Shown in pieces: positions 21,919 through 36,878 of a stretch of DNA of 64,000 bases; within the stretch, counting starts at the first letter, position 1; the number at the start of each line of letters is the position of its first letter. The notes under the pieces are model-generated. The model made no database searches. It had not been told where the DNA came from and saw only the letters and a list, made by a program, of their open reading frames with translations. The position numbers and the translations under genes were made by a program. This DNA is from Daphnia carinata (Eukaryota; Arthropoda; Branchiopoda; Diplostraca; Daphniidae), in contig NC_081335.1 of assembly GCF_022539665.2 (NCBI RefSeq), positions 8,122,001 to 8,186,000 of the forward strand, given 5' to 3'.

Positions 21919-24537
21919 TATTGCTGATTGATTTTCATGTTTCCTTAATAGTGTTCCATAAAGAAATAAGGAAAACGTCGATGATCGACGTTCATATAAA
22001 ATTGACGATACTGCATTGGCTATCATGACACATGTGCGATCTTTCATATAAGATATTTATTAGATGAATAAACTATGTCATTTATTTTGATTTGTTTATC
22101 AGTGGTCATGCTGTAATGTATGTATAAAGGGAGTGGACGTCTATCACGATCGATATACGTGTCATCTATCATATAGCGGATGGACGACAAAAACAAAGCT
22201 TTGAAGTCTGCAGTAATACATAAATACGATATAGATAGGCATTAGTGTAAACTCAACTATATCTATATATAAAGCAAAAGAATCACGAGACTTTGTTTCA
22301 TAAATATAAACAGGACAGTGATTTGAATTTTTACATGATGCTCTGTACATAGAATTAGATGTATCCACAATCGAAGCATTTTTTTTTTTATGTATCGATT
22401 ATCGATAATTGTGATCAGGTCTGTACAGACCTGGACCTGTCTGACAAGTTGTTTTTCATGTTTCAGCCTGCAGTATGCAATGGCTGGACGTATTCTTTTT
22501 TTTTTTTAATCAAAATTTTAAATAGAAATTACTCATTAATCGAGTATTTAGGCAAACTTAATTTGGAACTTGGAAAATGATTTCTATGAATGAATAAGTT
22601 CTGATTGATTCACATATACCCACGTGCACTAGTATCTGTGTACGTATACATTGATAATAAATGGTGCTTAATGAACGGGAAAAAGGGGAGATTGCTTATT
22701 ATATTTTCGTCGTACACAAGCAACCCAGTTTCCATCACGATAAAAGGGGAGATAGAAGGCCAGGGCCAGAAGACGACGAAATACAGAGATGAGTTGATTG
22801 ATTGCTGGCCGTTCAATGTCTCTTGTAATTCAATGCATCCTCGTCCTGGCTTTATGTTTTGCATTATAAAAACTATTATGTGCAGATATAACATATTGTC
22901 GATGTTAGTTTTCAATTTACAAATTAAAAAAAAAAGAAAAATTGCCACATGTCCATGGAGCAAAGATCGTACATTCGCATGTACACCCCATATAAATGGC
23001 GAATGAATTCAAATCTTATATTTATTCTTACATAACATCAATGGCCATGATGTCATTGTTTAAAATATCGCCGATAGCTCATCATTTTCTTATTCTAAAT
23101 GGGGTGAACCTGTGAAAATAAAGCCACACCGTTATAACGATTCACGTAAGGCAATTTCAGCTTCATTCAATATGCGCATAATTTAAATAAATAGATTTTT
23201 TTCCGTTACATAAGCGTTATATGCCTATAGATATACCACATTCTATGTACTGTACGTCGAATAAAAAGCCGATGATCTATCTATATTTCTCAACTTTATG
23301 TTTAAATATAATTGAATATAGAAAGGTAAGAGAGAGAGTAGCGTGATGTGATGTGCTTTATTTAGCGTGCCGTAGGGCTTTAAGGAAGAAAAAAAGAAAA
23401 ATATACACGCAAGTCCATCAGCAGTCATCCGGCAACGTTTCATTGCGTGGCCGAGTGCAACTCCTTGTATATAAATGTGTGTACTGGATTACATTGAACG
23501 CGTTATTCCCTGCACACACGACAAGTCTATACACGTCTGATAATGATTTTTTTTTTTATTTTTACTGTGGACTATATTCTTTTTTTTTTAAATTTGAATT
23601 TGAATAGCATCTATATAATGCGGGAGATCTCGTGCTGTTTAATTCAACAGCTGGTTTTAGCTCTTCGAAATGGATGTTATATAAACAATGCATTTACGAG
23701 CCTTCTATTTTATACGATGCACACATTATTTTAAAAAAAGATACCTTTTGTGATATTTTAGTGCGTAAAATCCAACAAAAAAGAACAATGTGCCGGTCTT
23801 ATTATGTAGCCTATACATATGTGTATAGAAGAAAGATTGATGAATCGATCTACACACACACAAAAAAACAAGCTGCCACGCGAACACTTTGGACGGATGG
23901 ATCTCTGAAATGATTTTTTTTATAGCTTTCCTGGTTTTCTAATATAAAAAAAGATACCCTTTTATGTTTGTTTATAGACGTATAATATAATCTGATTTAA
24001 AATGGGATTGAAATCTCTGCTCGTCAAAAGAGATGCATGTATCCATTTTGTTTTATTAGAATTTAGCTTTGTGTTATTTGAACTTTCAATGTTAAAGAGG
24101 TTTATAGATATTTAAACAACGTTGTCAGATCATCGTTGGTGTTTGCAACAGGTATATACAACCTTAAGCTATAATACACAGGCTGCTTATATACATTAAA
24201 TGTAAAGCTACGTGAAGTTATGTGGATGCTATAAAGGTTACATATAGTGCTTCCTGTTTTAATGCAATTGGGGCCTGTTTGACCATATATAATTTGATTA
24301 AAAACTAGAATTCAAACTGCATGACGTCGATGTCATGTTTCTTGCATATATTACACAAAACGTTTTCAAGTGCGCGGACCGGCTAATGAGATAATTGCAT
24401 TGAAATGATCAGTTGAGGCAAACTAACCAGCAGAGTGCACATCTAATGAAATTATAAAAAATTGAAAGGCAGGCTTTATTTATATGTGCGAGTGTACATG
24501 TGTAGACGTTAAGTGAGGGCAGTCGAGCACGAACAGC

Positions 24538-24540
24538 TGA

Positions 24541-24572
<32 letters not shown>

Positions 24573-24602
24573 TGTGTGTGTATGTGTGTGTGTGTGTGTG
24601 TT
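24538..24602. repeat. (TG)n microsatellite
   Basis: About 32 TG units with two TA interruptions. Confidence 0.92.
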
Positions 24603-27600
24603 GGAAATGTAATTAAAAAACGGTTTTGAAACTCACGAGCGTCGCAATTGTTCAATCATGCAACGCAGCCTTCTTGCCATTTTCAGTTGAACTCTTATTT
24701 GCATATTTCTTAAATTAATAAACGTTAGACCTATACACGTTTTTATTTTTTGGTACCATCCACATTTACATATTCGACGCGTGTATGCAAATAAGTCTTG
24801 TGTAACGTTTCAGCTGATTCACATGTTTCACATATAATGGAATTATGTTGGCAAATATGCAAGAACGACCAAGGGACACACGCCCATTTGATGGTATATT
24901 CTTAGCCTTATTATAACAGAGAACGTATTACACCCCAAACTCTTGCGTAGATTTTTTCGTACCATGTCTTTACGGATGATTACGTGTATGGATCGATTGG
25001 CAAACGGCTGATGGGTACTCGAATTTCTATTACAGCACGAATACAATAGACTTATGGATTACAATGATATTATACATATATAGGCTATACACGATATATG
25101 GGTATATTCATTCGTAATCAAAGCCCAATAGATTTATCTAAATATATACTTGGGATATATAAAGGAAGCAGATCGAGGCATCCTATGTATATCTGCACAC
25201 ATTTGTTTTGATTCCCATAAGCAGCCGATCCTCTTCATCCGCCTCTATAATACGTGTGATCACTTCTTAAATACATAATCCTTTCAAATCCCCCCTCCCC
25301 CAAATGCATCGATTATACATAGAGCTTATATATGTGATACAGTACTAGGTCCGTATCAGTCGTCCATCCATATTATATCGTTTCAAAATATAAGACCCAC
25401 AGTCCAATGTCCGTTTTGTTCAAATGCTATATATACGCGACTATCTAAAACTTATAACGTTGTATAGGTAACGTCATGGGCGTGTGTTAACACGACCGAT
25501 ATATATATATAGTCAACAAACATTTTGTATCTTTGTAAAGGAGAGAATGGCACGAAACGTCGTATCATTTATGCAAAAAATTCTCTTTTGAAATTTATAA
25601 ATCCGAGGGAAAAAAAGAAAAACAGTGTGCCAAGCTTTTCACGCCCTTTTATGTATTTACATATAAGGCAGGGAAGCGATGGAAATGTATCGTGTATCGA
25701 CAACGACATAAGCTTATATATATATACTATATATGTATATATATAAAGTTTTTCTTTTTGTGTGTGTGTGTAAGACGTATCAGCTCTCTCTTATTTCCAC
25801 TCGTCTAGCCCTATACTTTTTTCTTTTCAATTTTCTCGAATATCGACGTGTAGATATCAAAGTGCCTATATTTGTTTAGTTCTCATAGATCCTCTTTTCC
25901 CTATGCGCATAGACGGGCGAAATAAAGACAGACGTGAAAAAAAACGGAAAGAGCCATGCCACACGTCACACAAAGGGAAATATCACACAGACGGTAAGCT
26001 AACTTTGTTTTTGAAAATCACGGTTGACGATTTACGGCCTTCCCTTATCTCTCATTTTGTTTTATTTAAATAAACAAAAAAAAGTCAGCTTTGATTGTGC
26101 TGCAACTTTGGCGGAGAGCCCCATTAGTGTGTGTTATCTATTACAGTTTGACGTGCACGTATATATAAATAGATCTATAGAAAAACATCAGAACTATATG
26201 ACGCGTATAGAACTGTGCGCATTCCAGCAGATGGTGTCCTCTCTTATGTTATCTCATTCTCTTTCTTTTTTGTATAGGTTTTTCATTGGACATTGTTTGG
26301 TTGCATAGGGCAGCACCGCTCTATACAGATCCTGATGGATTGGATCTATATAGTTTTGTTTGTTTTTAAACAGTTGCCCGGCTAACACAATCATTTGAGT
26401 TTGTTTATATATATATATTTTTTTATATAGGAGCTCTGGTATAGAGTAGAAGCAATCGTTTAATGTCAGATAATAAGTCCTGGACGAAATCCTATAGATA
26501 CAACATCATTTGTTGTGTTAAAAAGAACGTCCAGGATAGAATAGCAGTCCTCGTTTCTTAAATGCAATGGAGGGGGAGGAAGGAGGGGGTTGCATTAAAT
26601 GTATTAGATTTCACGCCCATTCGTTTGTATAGGGCAAGATCAGATTGTATAAATGAGGATGTGGAACATATCCACATCATGTTTTTATATCGGACATAAT
26701 ATTTAGAAAACTGATATCAAATAAGCCTCTTGTTTTTTTTTGTATGCAAATTACCCTGTATAAATGTGACTTTTAACAGTTTGGTTTTGTATTGACTTTT
26801 CTTCAAGGAAAGAAAAAATGTGTTTAAATTTAAAAAAAAAAGATAAATCCTATCGTTGAGAAGGTATAACAATAGTATAGAATCTCGTCTTCGACGGATA
26901 CATAGTCCCGTGCTGTTGGTTAACAATAGGCTTTCACTGATCAAACTCGATAGGTTGCAATGATGCGCACACGCGCATCAAACGGATATATACGCAACAC
27001 AATAGACGTGATGTACAGGATACGTAGACGTATCATTTTATATATATATTTTAGGTCTATACAGACTTTGTGTAATGTGAGAGAGACACTATATAAGGCT
27101 TTTCACAATCATGGATATACTCCATTCAGAAAAATCTATTTCTCTTTCTTTTTGCCTTTGTAGGTATTGTGCAGATAGATGGAGAGCGTTGGGTATACGA
27201 TGTTGGTTGCGGGGCATGAGATTGATGATGAATCTATAGGTATGTGTATAATAGATAATGGACGTTTAAATGTAGAAACAGTTTCGCCTCTTTTGAAAGG
27301 TTATATGTTTTTATGTAACGTACTCTACGAGCTCTGACATATATAGCGCACTGACTGCACACATACAAGGACGCGTGGAAAACAAATGTGTGTTTCTATT
27401 CTACATAGCACTTTGGATGACGTCAATATGCCCCGAATATATTAGGCGTCCATCGTTTTAAATTGGCCTCACTTCATTTCATCTAAAAATATTTGTTTTT
27501 GAATAAAGTTCTCGAGATGTTTTCTTACGTAACTTATTTGCGCGTAGTATGTATATATTCCTTCCATGCCATACAGAACATGAAGCACTCGTTTACATTT

Positions 27601-28805
27601 GCTGTTTGCCGAGTTTTTTTTTAATTTCCTTGGAGGAAATCCAAACGAGTTTCTATGATAGAAAATGCAAATCATTGCCATCTCGTATTTATTAATCCAA
27701 GATTCGTCATCATTTCGATTTAAACCATAAATGAAAGATTCAACAGCTTTTATAAGCTGTTATATGATATGACTGACCTTTGTAATGTTATTACATGTAA
27801 ACGTTGGCAAAACGAAGCCCGTGTTCTCGTACTCTCTGACATGCAATCAATATGTAAAAGGATATACACTTGGATGTGCTCATATTTAGCCAACGGGAGA
27901 ACGCCATTTTTGAACGAACCCATATGTAACTCTGTATTCAAATCTGATTTCATTCAATTCAATATAATCATCATTTCTTATTATTTTTTTCTTTAAATGA
28001 TTTTATATACATACACGTGAATGAACGGTTAATTGCAGAGCCGTAATCAAACAAAAGGGATCTATTTGATGTGCTGCAGCTCGATTTTGTGTTTATAGAT
28101 ATAGTTTCGTGAATTGATATCAATCAAGAAAAATATAACGGGCGATGAACAATGGGGACGTATAAAGAGACGCGTGGTGTATCGCTCTTAATCACAAAAG
28201 AAAACAGGTTGCTGGAAAAAAATTTAAAAAAAAAAAGCTCTCCATTTATTTGAATGTGTTCAAACTGTGCGGAATCAAAAGAGAAAACACCCAACTCATT
28301 AAAAAAAAATATAAATAAAATAAACAAACAAAGTTTGCCTTGAACATTGGACTTCCCACATTAACTGATGCACGCGCACACATCAAGAGTTTGGTTTTAT
28401 TATATAATATAGTTCCAGCGAGAAGTTAAATCTGAACGAACTGTTGATTGAAACGTTTTCAGCCAATCTGTATATAAGAGCAAGGAAAGAGGGGGACCAC
28501 GCACATAGAAATGGCAGAGGAAAGTTGCCCCTTTTATTTTCAGCAGGTCATCTTTTAACATATATACAGTCGTACGTTTATCATGTACAGATATAGAACG
28601 TAAAAGTAGGAACTTTTGATTATAGTCGCAAGTTTACCTTTTTCCCTCGCCTTGCTCTGTTTGCAAAGTCTATATGTGTGTTCTTTGTGTGTCTCTTTTG
28701 CCCGTGTCCCCCTTTTTTTTTCTTTTGCGAGGCAAGGGGGGAGGCGGAACTCTCTCTATACGCCATTGCAAATGAAACATTCAATATAACGAGTCGGCGC
28801 TCCGT

Positions 28806-28860
28806 TGTGTGTGTGTGTGTGTGTTGAGAGAGAGAGAGAGAAAAAGAAAGAAAGAAAGAA
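28806..28860. repeat. (GT)n-(GA)n-(AAAG)n compound microsatellite
   Basis: A TG run is followed by a GA run and then AAAG units on one strand, giving a purine-rich tract. Confidence 0.85.
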
Positions 28861-29425
28861 GAGCGATAGACGAAACAAAAGAGAACAAGCGAAAGGGGGA
28901 GATTCGCGTTGATTATGTCAATCGTTGATTTAAGCCCAATCCCGCGGGACCCGCTGTGCGTATATTTTGAATAAAGAACTTAAATGTGAATTTCAAAATC
29001 AATAAAAATGAATTGAGATGTATCAAGAGTTCGTTTCGGTCTCGCCCAATGGTCTAGGAAATCTACGTATGACGTGAACCAACTGTTGTTTGTATCGATA
29101 TAGCACGTCCCGATATATATATATATATATATATAAAAGGCCGAAAACAAATAAATAGTACAGTATATATAAAGTTAAATGGTTCACCCGCGCAGCGCAT
29201 CGAAGGCACTCGAAGAAATCCAATAAAGCAGTCAGGGACAAGTCTGGACAACGGTCGATATATAGTTATATATATAGCCTATATAAAGCCATTATATGAG
29301 ACTATATCAACGTTTTTGAAATAAAGTGTTGAGGAAATAACGCTGATATGCATTTAAAGATATTTATATGAAATATCTCATATAACAGGATGTATAATAG
29401 AAACAGACCTGCCGTGGCAGATAAA

Positions 29426-29451
29426 CCCCCCCCCCCCCCCAAAAAAAAAAA
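29426..29451. repeat. C-run next to A-run
   Basis: About 15 C followed by 11 A. The homopolymer lengths are likely imprecise in the assembly. Confidence 0.8.
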
Positions 29452-32400
29452 GAGAAACGATTGCTGCCGTCTATTTTTGGCTTCATATATATATATATAT
29501 ATATCGAGATGTATTATAGACTAGCTATCATATATACTGTATATATATATATATATATATAAGTTATATAGGAAAAAGGAGGAGAATAAAAGAAAGAGTG
29601 ATGTGAGAAAAGCGCGAAGGCGACGATGCGAATAGCCGATTGGATGATTGGTGCGTGACTTGTGGAGAGCCATAGACATCCTTTTCGATCGTGACTAGCA
29701 TTTCCTTCCATTTATTTTCTTTTCCTTGTTTTTTTTTCTCCCCTTTTCTTTCATTTTAAACCTCGAAATATATTGTGAAAAGCGATATAAAGAATCCCGA
29801 GTTTGTTTTCGTTTGTGACCGCGTCGAAATACGACATTCTGATTAGATGAACGTATTTATGTGCGCAACACAAGATATCGATGACATCAAATCATTAAAA
29901 CGAAATCATCATTGATTTTTCACACAAGAGGCATTTCAACTGACCTATGCCTTTCTTAGCTATTAAATGGATATTATATAGTTTCAGTCTATCGAAATTT
30001 ATTGCTTCGGTGATTTTGCCTTTTAATATCAAATGCTTTCATGAATTCTTTGATCCTTTTTTTTTCTTTTAGTCGTCGTCTTTATGTGTATAAAGTGCAT
30101 TCTATGTGCGTTAAGCTCCCACCAGAAGTGACCAAAGGCTATACAGATACCGTAATAATATATAAGGCTGCTGGATATCCAGCTTACCGGCTCCATCTTT
30201 TTGTGTATAGAAAGAGTGGGTGCCTCTATAATATCGATGTGCTTTTGGTAGACAAGTTGATATTATATACAGACTACCTCGCAGTTCAATACGTTTCATA
30301 TAGACTATACTGGGGATAGGTAGATCAAGGTCGTATGATGTTACAAATCATGATCAGTTTAACTCTAAAATTGATCGTTCAACGTGTTGCCATTTTTTTT
30401 TTTTTTTTTTTTTCGAATAATATACTGCAGGTCTGTACATGTAGTAGGGCTATATTCGTTGTGCATTATTAGATGCATATTAGTAATGTCCATTACGCGG
30501 AAGTGCATCGCCATAGGATCAACGACTTACAATTCAAAATGCGAGTCACATTTGTTCTTGATTGTCTGATCGCGTTGCTAGAAACTTTGTCGGGAGCGTA
30601 TACAACTTTCTCGATTTTTTTTTTTACACGCAAAAGTTCTACATGTATTTCAAGTTGGATCTATATATCAAAACGACTTATATGTATATATATATATATA
30701 TACCTATACGTACATAGACATGTAACCTATCGCCATAACCGGTTGTTGTCGGACGTCGTTATTTTGCGAGTTAAAATACAAAAACTTTTGCAGAAAGTTC
30801 AAAATGAACAAAGTGCAACATGCATGTTACGTATACATTACGCTGGAGAATTATGAATTTTATTTTTAGTATCTAAAACGAGGGGCAAAATGAGATTCGT
30901 AACTGCACGGGTGCGAGAGACGAAGCCAATTCAACTGATGATTTCGCCACACACACACACACTTCAATTTTATTTATTTATTTTTTAATATACTGCTAGA
31001 TATTTCGTTGCACTTTGCATTGGTGTGTGTGTGTGTGTGTGGGTGACGCGCGTTGTGTTTATTAAAAGCCAAACGGAGTCTGTAATATTACGTGCGCCAG
31101 GGACGTCAATCTATTATAGGCTGCAGATGCTTCCGTTTGATATCTGCATATCATAAAGTATCTATAAAGACCGCGACCTCTTTGTTATATATTTAGAGTG
31201 TATATCTGGTGGGACGTGCGTTGATATAGAAAAAGCTTGGCAAGAGGGGGGCGGGCAGTCCTTCTTTAAAAGATGAATGGGAAAAAAAATGAGAAGGCGA
31301 ATATGTCTTAAAAAATAAATAAATAAAAGAACCAAAGTGTGTAAACGCGGAACGATGTTACGAAAAAGAAAAACGATAAAATGTAGTAATATAAGGAGAG
31401 AAATAAAAAAACGCGTTGGCATCATAAAAAGAGAGAGAGAGGCCATATTTGGTTGGATGTATCGGATGTGGCTCGATCATTAGTGCCATGTCAGTTTATT
31501 ATTTATTATACATATATAGAGAGACAAGATGTAATATAAAGCCCCCTACCCCCAAAAAATAAAAAACATAAGGCAAAAGTGTATCATCCAGACAGATAGC
31601 CATCAGTGATGATAGGAGGATAGATTTTTTTCCCTTAATAATAGCGGAGACGACGTAAGAGGTCGTATAATGAAGTGCATAATTAAACAGGCTTATCATT
31701 TAATTTTAACACTTCTTTTTAAAAAATATAATGCGAGATGCGCTTTTCTATTGTGATGCAAATCAATGTTCCTATAGCGATGAACAAGAAAAAAAAATTT
31801 GCTTGTTGATCAGCTGTGCATAGCCTATACGAACAAAAGCGATGGGGTACGATGCGTAAAACGCAGTCTATCATTGAGTACAAACATTTTCAGTTGATTA
31901 TGTACATATTGTGCAAGATGGCGATGGGCGTGTATGGCTCTATGTGATAACTCAATTCTTCTTTTTTATTTTTTTTTTTCCAACTGAGGGGGGAACCCTT
32001 TCAAAAATCAACTGGTACACATGCGACAGTGATTTATTCAATATAGCACGCCATCTCTTTTTTTTTTCAATATAGATTTCTTAAAAACCTATATGAATTC
32101 AATTTCTTTCTTTTTAAGATCCATAAGCCTGAAATCTTTTTTTTTTTTACAATTTTTCCTCTTAAAAAGGAACGAAATCCGTACGTAAAATTGTCTAATT
32201 GAAACTTCAAAAATGCACGAGGGAATAGTAAAGAACGTACCCAGCCACTCGGTTGATTTTTAAAATAATAGGCACACTTTAAAGTAAGAGATGGAGAAGA
32301 AAGAGGGAAGTTTATCGTTGAAAAATTTAGCCTACCTGTGCAATGCGCGCTGTCTCTCGTTTTTGTTCGGCGCACCAAAGAGAAGAAACTACGTAACAAA

Positions 32401-35400
32401 AGAAGGTAATAATCAATTGAATCGTCAGGTAGGTTTGTTTTTGAAGAAATTGAACTGGGAGATGGCAGCGGGAAAAACACTTGTAGTCGTACGGACGTCC
32501 AACGGGCCATTGACAAAATGTTGTGTCGAAGAAAAACCAAAAGGACGTACCCAGGTCCTAACTGACTGGGCGCACGCGCAGTTCGATTTCACATAGCCAT
32601 CCGATTTATCGCTCTAAAATTATTTAGAGATAAATAAATAAAAATGGACATGTTTGTATAGTACGTCTATTGCAAAAAAAAAAAAAATAAAGAAAATTAA
32701 TGTGATTTTTGGATCGCAGAAATTTCATGTGGCAGTTTCCATCGATTCAATGGAGAAAGGCAATTTTCAATTCAAAAATGATTTTTTTTTTAGGCCAAAT
32801 TATAAAGGTCTGATGCAACAGGTCACTTGTTTTGTGTGTCTATCATTGACGTTGATTTATTTTAGTATGTAACACCGCAACTAGTGCATGGCGTACTGTT
32901 GATTTCAAATTACACGCTGAAGCCTATACCGACCCCATTTGTTTTTATCTCGTTTCAACAGAAACCCATCCCGCAAATTTATTGATTCAAAAATTGGAAA
33001 AAAAACAAAAACAGGCGGACGTCAATAGATTATTCACAAGCTATATATATACTGTATATATATGCGCAACACTTTGGGCTGTATCGCGATACAGACACCA
33101 TGTGCACTACATTGTATATATCAATGTCGCTTGTAATGTACGAAAACTCGTTCCGCATCGCTACGCCCCGTATATTCACAATTTCGACTGATGCTGAAAT
33201 TCCAGGCATCCGTCAGCGTGTGTGTCTCTCTCTATACACACGACAAGCAATCTCGTTTGTAAATGCTTCAGGCTATAAATCTACGTAGAACTTGGTAAGA
33301 TCCATATAGACCCTCTATATGGGAACATCTTAGACCCTCCCCCCTTAAAAAAAAGGTCCACTTTTACTTCATCTATATGCGTGTTTTATACACAAAGCGT
33401 GAGAGTGTATAGTATCATGGTAGTGTGTATGTATACGTAACGACAAAGGACAAAGAAATCGAGTCACGAGCCAGCGCCCTTGAGGCAAACGAGTAAACTA
33501 GATCAGCCATTGGGCTCTTCATTTTTGCACTGTCGTGCACGTAGGGTACGTGTATATAGATATAGCGAGTGTGTGTGTCAGCGTATACATAGAGATTCGT
33601 ATTGCACAGAAGAAACAAAAAAGATTGATTGGGATGAACGTTGCCGTTCACGTTCGTTTGCATATCTCTACGAACGGAAATACGTGTTTAATTTTTCGCT
33701 AATTGTTTTGGATAGTAATGGCTGTTATACGTGCATAGAAATGCAATCATTTTGTGTCTGGAAAGAAAAAAAAATGAAAGAAATATTTACAAATGAGCAG
33801 TAAACACTTCAATATAATCAAACGAAAAATGAACGTGGGTCCAGTGAAAAGCTTTTCGTGTTTTGTTTGTTTGTTTCTTAATTAGTGCACACCATGAGAT
33901 AGAAAACCAAGTGCTTTGCATCCTACAGTCAGTTGCAAGTACATTTGAAAAAGACGTTCTTCTACTTTAAACACTCATGGTTCTTGTCTGATGCACCATT
34001 TTTTTTTTAAAATATATATATTTAGACCATGTACTTAAATGATCAGCCAACGATGCGGATGGCTGCATACTCGTATAATGACAATGAAAATTACAGCTAA
34101 AGAGGGATTTTTTTTTATTGACAGACAAGAAAAGTATGGGAAGGGTAGCATCATTACGTGTGTTCACGGATGGTAGTGTATTTCGTTGCTAATTGATCCC
34201 CCCTCTTCCGAACAGGACTGCAATGAGGTCCCTGTCGAAAGCACCGTTCTTCCCTTTTTGCCCAGCTCTTTATTCTTCGGTGATGATGGCCGGCCGGAAT
34301 CGTCTTCTTTCTGGAGCCGATTGAACATATATGCGCGTCTCAAAGGAAACTGACAGCAAAGACTGCATTTTAGCTCTCATCACGACCAAGGCTCTTTGAC
34401 CGCTATCTCGCTTTGTTGTATATGGAACCATCAAAAAAAGGAGGGAAATGTATTGTCCCGATAAAACCCTGTGGAGCACTCGCGGTATGATGTCATTTGC
34501 TCTTGTGAGCGAGAACAGACAGTTAATTTTGAAGGGAGAGTTTGCGACGATTTCACTTCTGATAGTGAACAGGGATAATCTTAAGTGCGTGATGTTGTCA
34601 TTTACGTTGCACGAATTATTGATCCAACAAAACATCATTTTCATATATCCCTGGGATGTGTGGATTGAACCGTTTCCCCATTGCGCTTCATGGTACGTTT
34701 TTTTTTCTTTTTACGTGGATGACTACTCAATTTATTGATCAAACGGGAACACAATTTCTCCTCGATGGGTTTTCCATGGTCACATATGTGTTGTTAGAAA
34801 TTTGCAATATTAGTTCCAGCTAAGCCATTCTGGTTGGTCCACCTTTCTCTTTTGTTCACTTTGCACCTAGTGCTAGTAGCATTCGAAAGGCAAGAAAAGA
34901 GAAAGCCTTACGAAGAAGAAAAAAAAAGGCAAGCTAGCTCACGGCGGTTTGCTAGAAAATATTTGGTCACTGGAGATGTTTTGATTCACACGGTTACTGC
35001 CATTTCAAAAGGAATTTTGGTTAGATTTGGACGCTTGAGGCTGTTAGCAGACGCAATTTCAAGCAGACGAGAACGGACCCAATAGTTTCTCCCGCCGAGT
35101 TAACGAACCTCGTTTATCGGCAACTTTCACCCGCACACACTGCGTTCAAAATAATTCCAAAGTCCTTGTTATTTTCTCGTGCCAGCCTCACCAGTTGAGA
35201 TCAGGACAAATGTGGGCTCAGTCGTGACTAGGTCATCTTTTTGCAGTCGCCTAAGTATGCGCTGATCAGACAAACTACTACAAACATTTAAGCTGTTTTC
35301 ACCGAACTAACGTCCCACTTTTTCGTGACTGATTGGCTAGCAAATAATGACCACCGGAGGTAGTGTGATGTCAAAGTTTTATTTGAACTTTACCAACCAT

Positions 35401-35419
35401 GCCTTATTAATGTGTAGGT

Positions 35420-36878
35420 ATGCCTTCTGGGAGCCAGGGATGCTTGGTTGGGTTTTCGAAACCGACTGTGTTTACTGGTGCCTCAGCCATGTTTTTACTG
35501 GTCTACCTGGCATTATGGAAGTACCATGACAGCACCAATCCTCTTTTAGCTAGTGCCTCAAGTTTACCTGGTGATGAGTCAAGACCATTACCTGGTGCTC
35601 ACAGCCCACGTGACTTTTTGGAGCAAATTATGTCTTGTGATCTGGACGAACCAGTATGAATGCTTAAAAATCATTTGGAATTCATGATCTTTTAATTTTT
35701 TTAATTCAGAAAAAGAAAAATGTTTTTCTGGAAAAAAATAAATCCATGCCTATGATTTATTTTGTCACACCAACATATGCCCGATCCGTCCAAATGGCAG
35801 AACTGACCAGGCTTGGTCAAACATTGAGCAGTGTTCAAGCTTTGCACTGGATATTAGTGGAAGATTCCACCAAATGTAACCCTGTTGTTGGACAACTTTT
35901 AAGGAGATTAGGTTCATATTCAACTAAGCTCATCTCCTCCCACATCTTTTTCCAAGAGCTTTTCTGTTGGCATATTGTTAGGAATTCCATTCACACACTT
36001 GGCAAGTGAAATGCCAGCTGCCTACAAGAAGCTCAAAATTCCACCAAGAGGCGTTTCTAATCGCAGAGCTGCCTTAAAATGGATTCGAAGAAACGTCAAG
36101 CAAGGTATGTAGCATTTCTTGACGAATAACACTTAAACGAAATCTTACAACTAATCCTTCAATATATCAGGTGTTTTATATTTTGGAGACGACGACAACA
36201 CGTACGATGTGCGGTTGTTTGACGAGATAAGAGATACTCGAAACATCTCCATGTTTCCTGTTGGATTAATTGGCGATTATGCTGTCAGCGCCCCTGTGGT
36301 TCATGATGTTAATCAATAACAAACCCAGTTTTGCCCTTTTTCGAACTATTAATTAATTATTAATTTTCTTTGACAGGGAAAAGTGGTAGGATTTTACGAT
36401 TCGTGGCCAGCTGGGCGCCGATTCGCTGTTGACATGGCCGGATTTGCGGTTAACATTAAGTTACTGCACCAATTTCCTAATGCGACCTTCATTTATGAAG
36501 CTGGCTTCGAGGAGGATAGCTTTTTACAAGAAATAGTCACGGACGCAGATTTTATCGAAGCAAAAGCAGCTAACTGTACTGAGGTAATACTCGTGCAATC
36601 ACATCCTTGGATTTTTCCACTAACCACGATACATCGCAAACAGATACTAGTTTGGCATACTCGTACCGTCCAAGTGCCTGCAGCGATTTTACAGCCACCC
36701 ACCCAAACTCTAACAGAGACTTCCATATCGGGGCTGCTTCGTAGATTGAACGACTTGCAGTTGGCCACTATCTCTTCAAAAGGTAATCACAATTGTTATT
36801 ATCAGAGGTTCCATTCGTCATGTTTTTTTATTCTTTGCAGGCAAACCGAGTTCCGTGCATTATCTGACAAATGTCTGA
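35420..36878 (+). CDS. B3GAT3: Galactosylgalactosylxylosylprotein 3-beta-glucuronosyltransferase (GT43)
   Basis: Seven exons (35420-35653, 35710-35911, 35982-36104, 36171-36307, 36377-36583, 36644-36782, 36841-36878) join in frame to 359 aa. It is a type II Golgi enzyme: short cytoplasmic N terminus, membrane anchor near 15-33 (TGASAMFLLVYLALW), stem, then the GT43 domain. Motifs are FVTPTYARSVQMAEL, LHWILVEDS, the Mn2+/UDP-binding GDDDNTYD, VVGFYDSWPAGRRFAVDMAG and the acceptor-site end VLVWHTRT-like (ILVWHTRTVQ). VVGF and the DMAGFAVNIKLL context fit GlcAT-I, which completes the GlcA-Gal-Gal-Xyl linker of heparan and chondroitin sulfate, better than the HNK-1 enzymes. The C-terminal end beyond WHTRT is longer than usual. 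The start follows a possible splice acceptor at 35416-35417, so a 5' UTR exon is likely. Confidence 0.9.

Larger units (their letters stand above)
15600..35340. other. About 20 kb low-gene, microsatellite-rich region
   Basis: No exon chain or protein domain was found on either strand. Open frames are short, low in complexity, and often pile up on all frames. The DNA is AT-rich with frequent TATATA, CTATAxA and TATAGG words. It has (TA)n, (TG)n, (AC)n, (GA)n tracts and long A, T and C runs. Three discrete items are listed separately: a tRNA-like fragment with a nearby X-box (18.5-18.8 kb) and an inverted-repeat transposon (20.8-21.9 kb). A long noncoding RNA, a distal regulatory block or a giant UTR/intron cannot be excluded. 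Confidence 0.6.

Noticed and set aside
22605-23006. 133-codon plus frame and 117-codon antisense frame
   Set aside because: Low-complexity, isoleucine/tyrosine-rich AT translation in the gene-poor block.
32067-32596. 157-codon minus and 101-codon plus frames
   Set aside because: Overlap on opposite strands in homopolymer-rich DNA without recognisable protein features.
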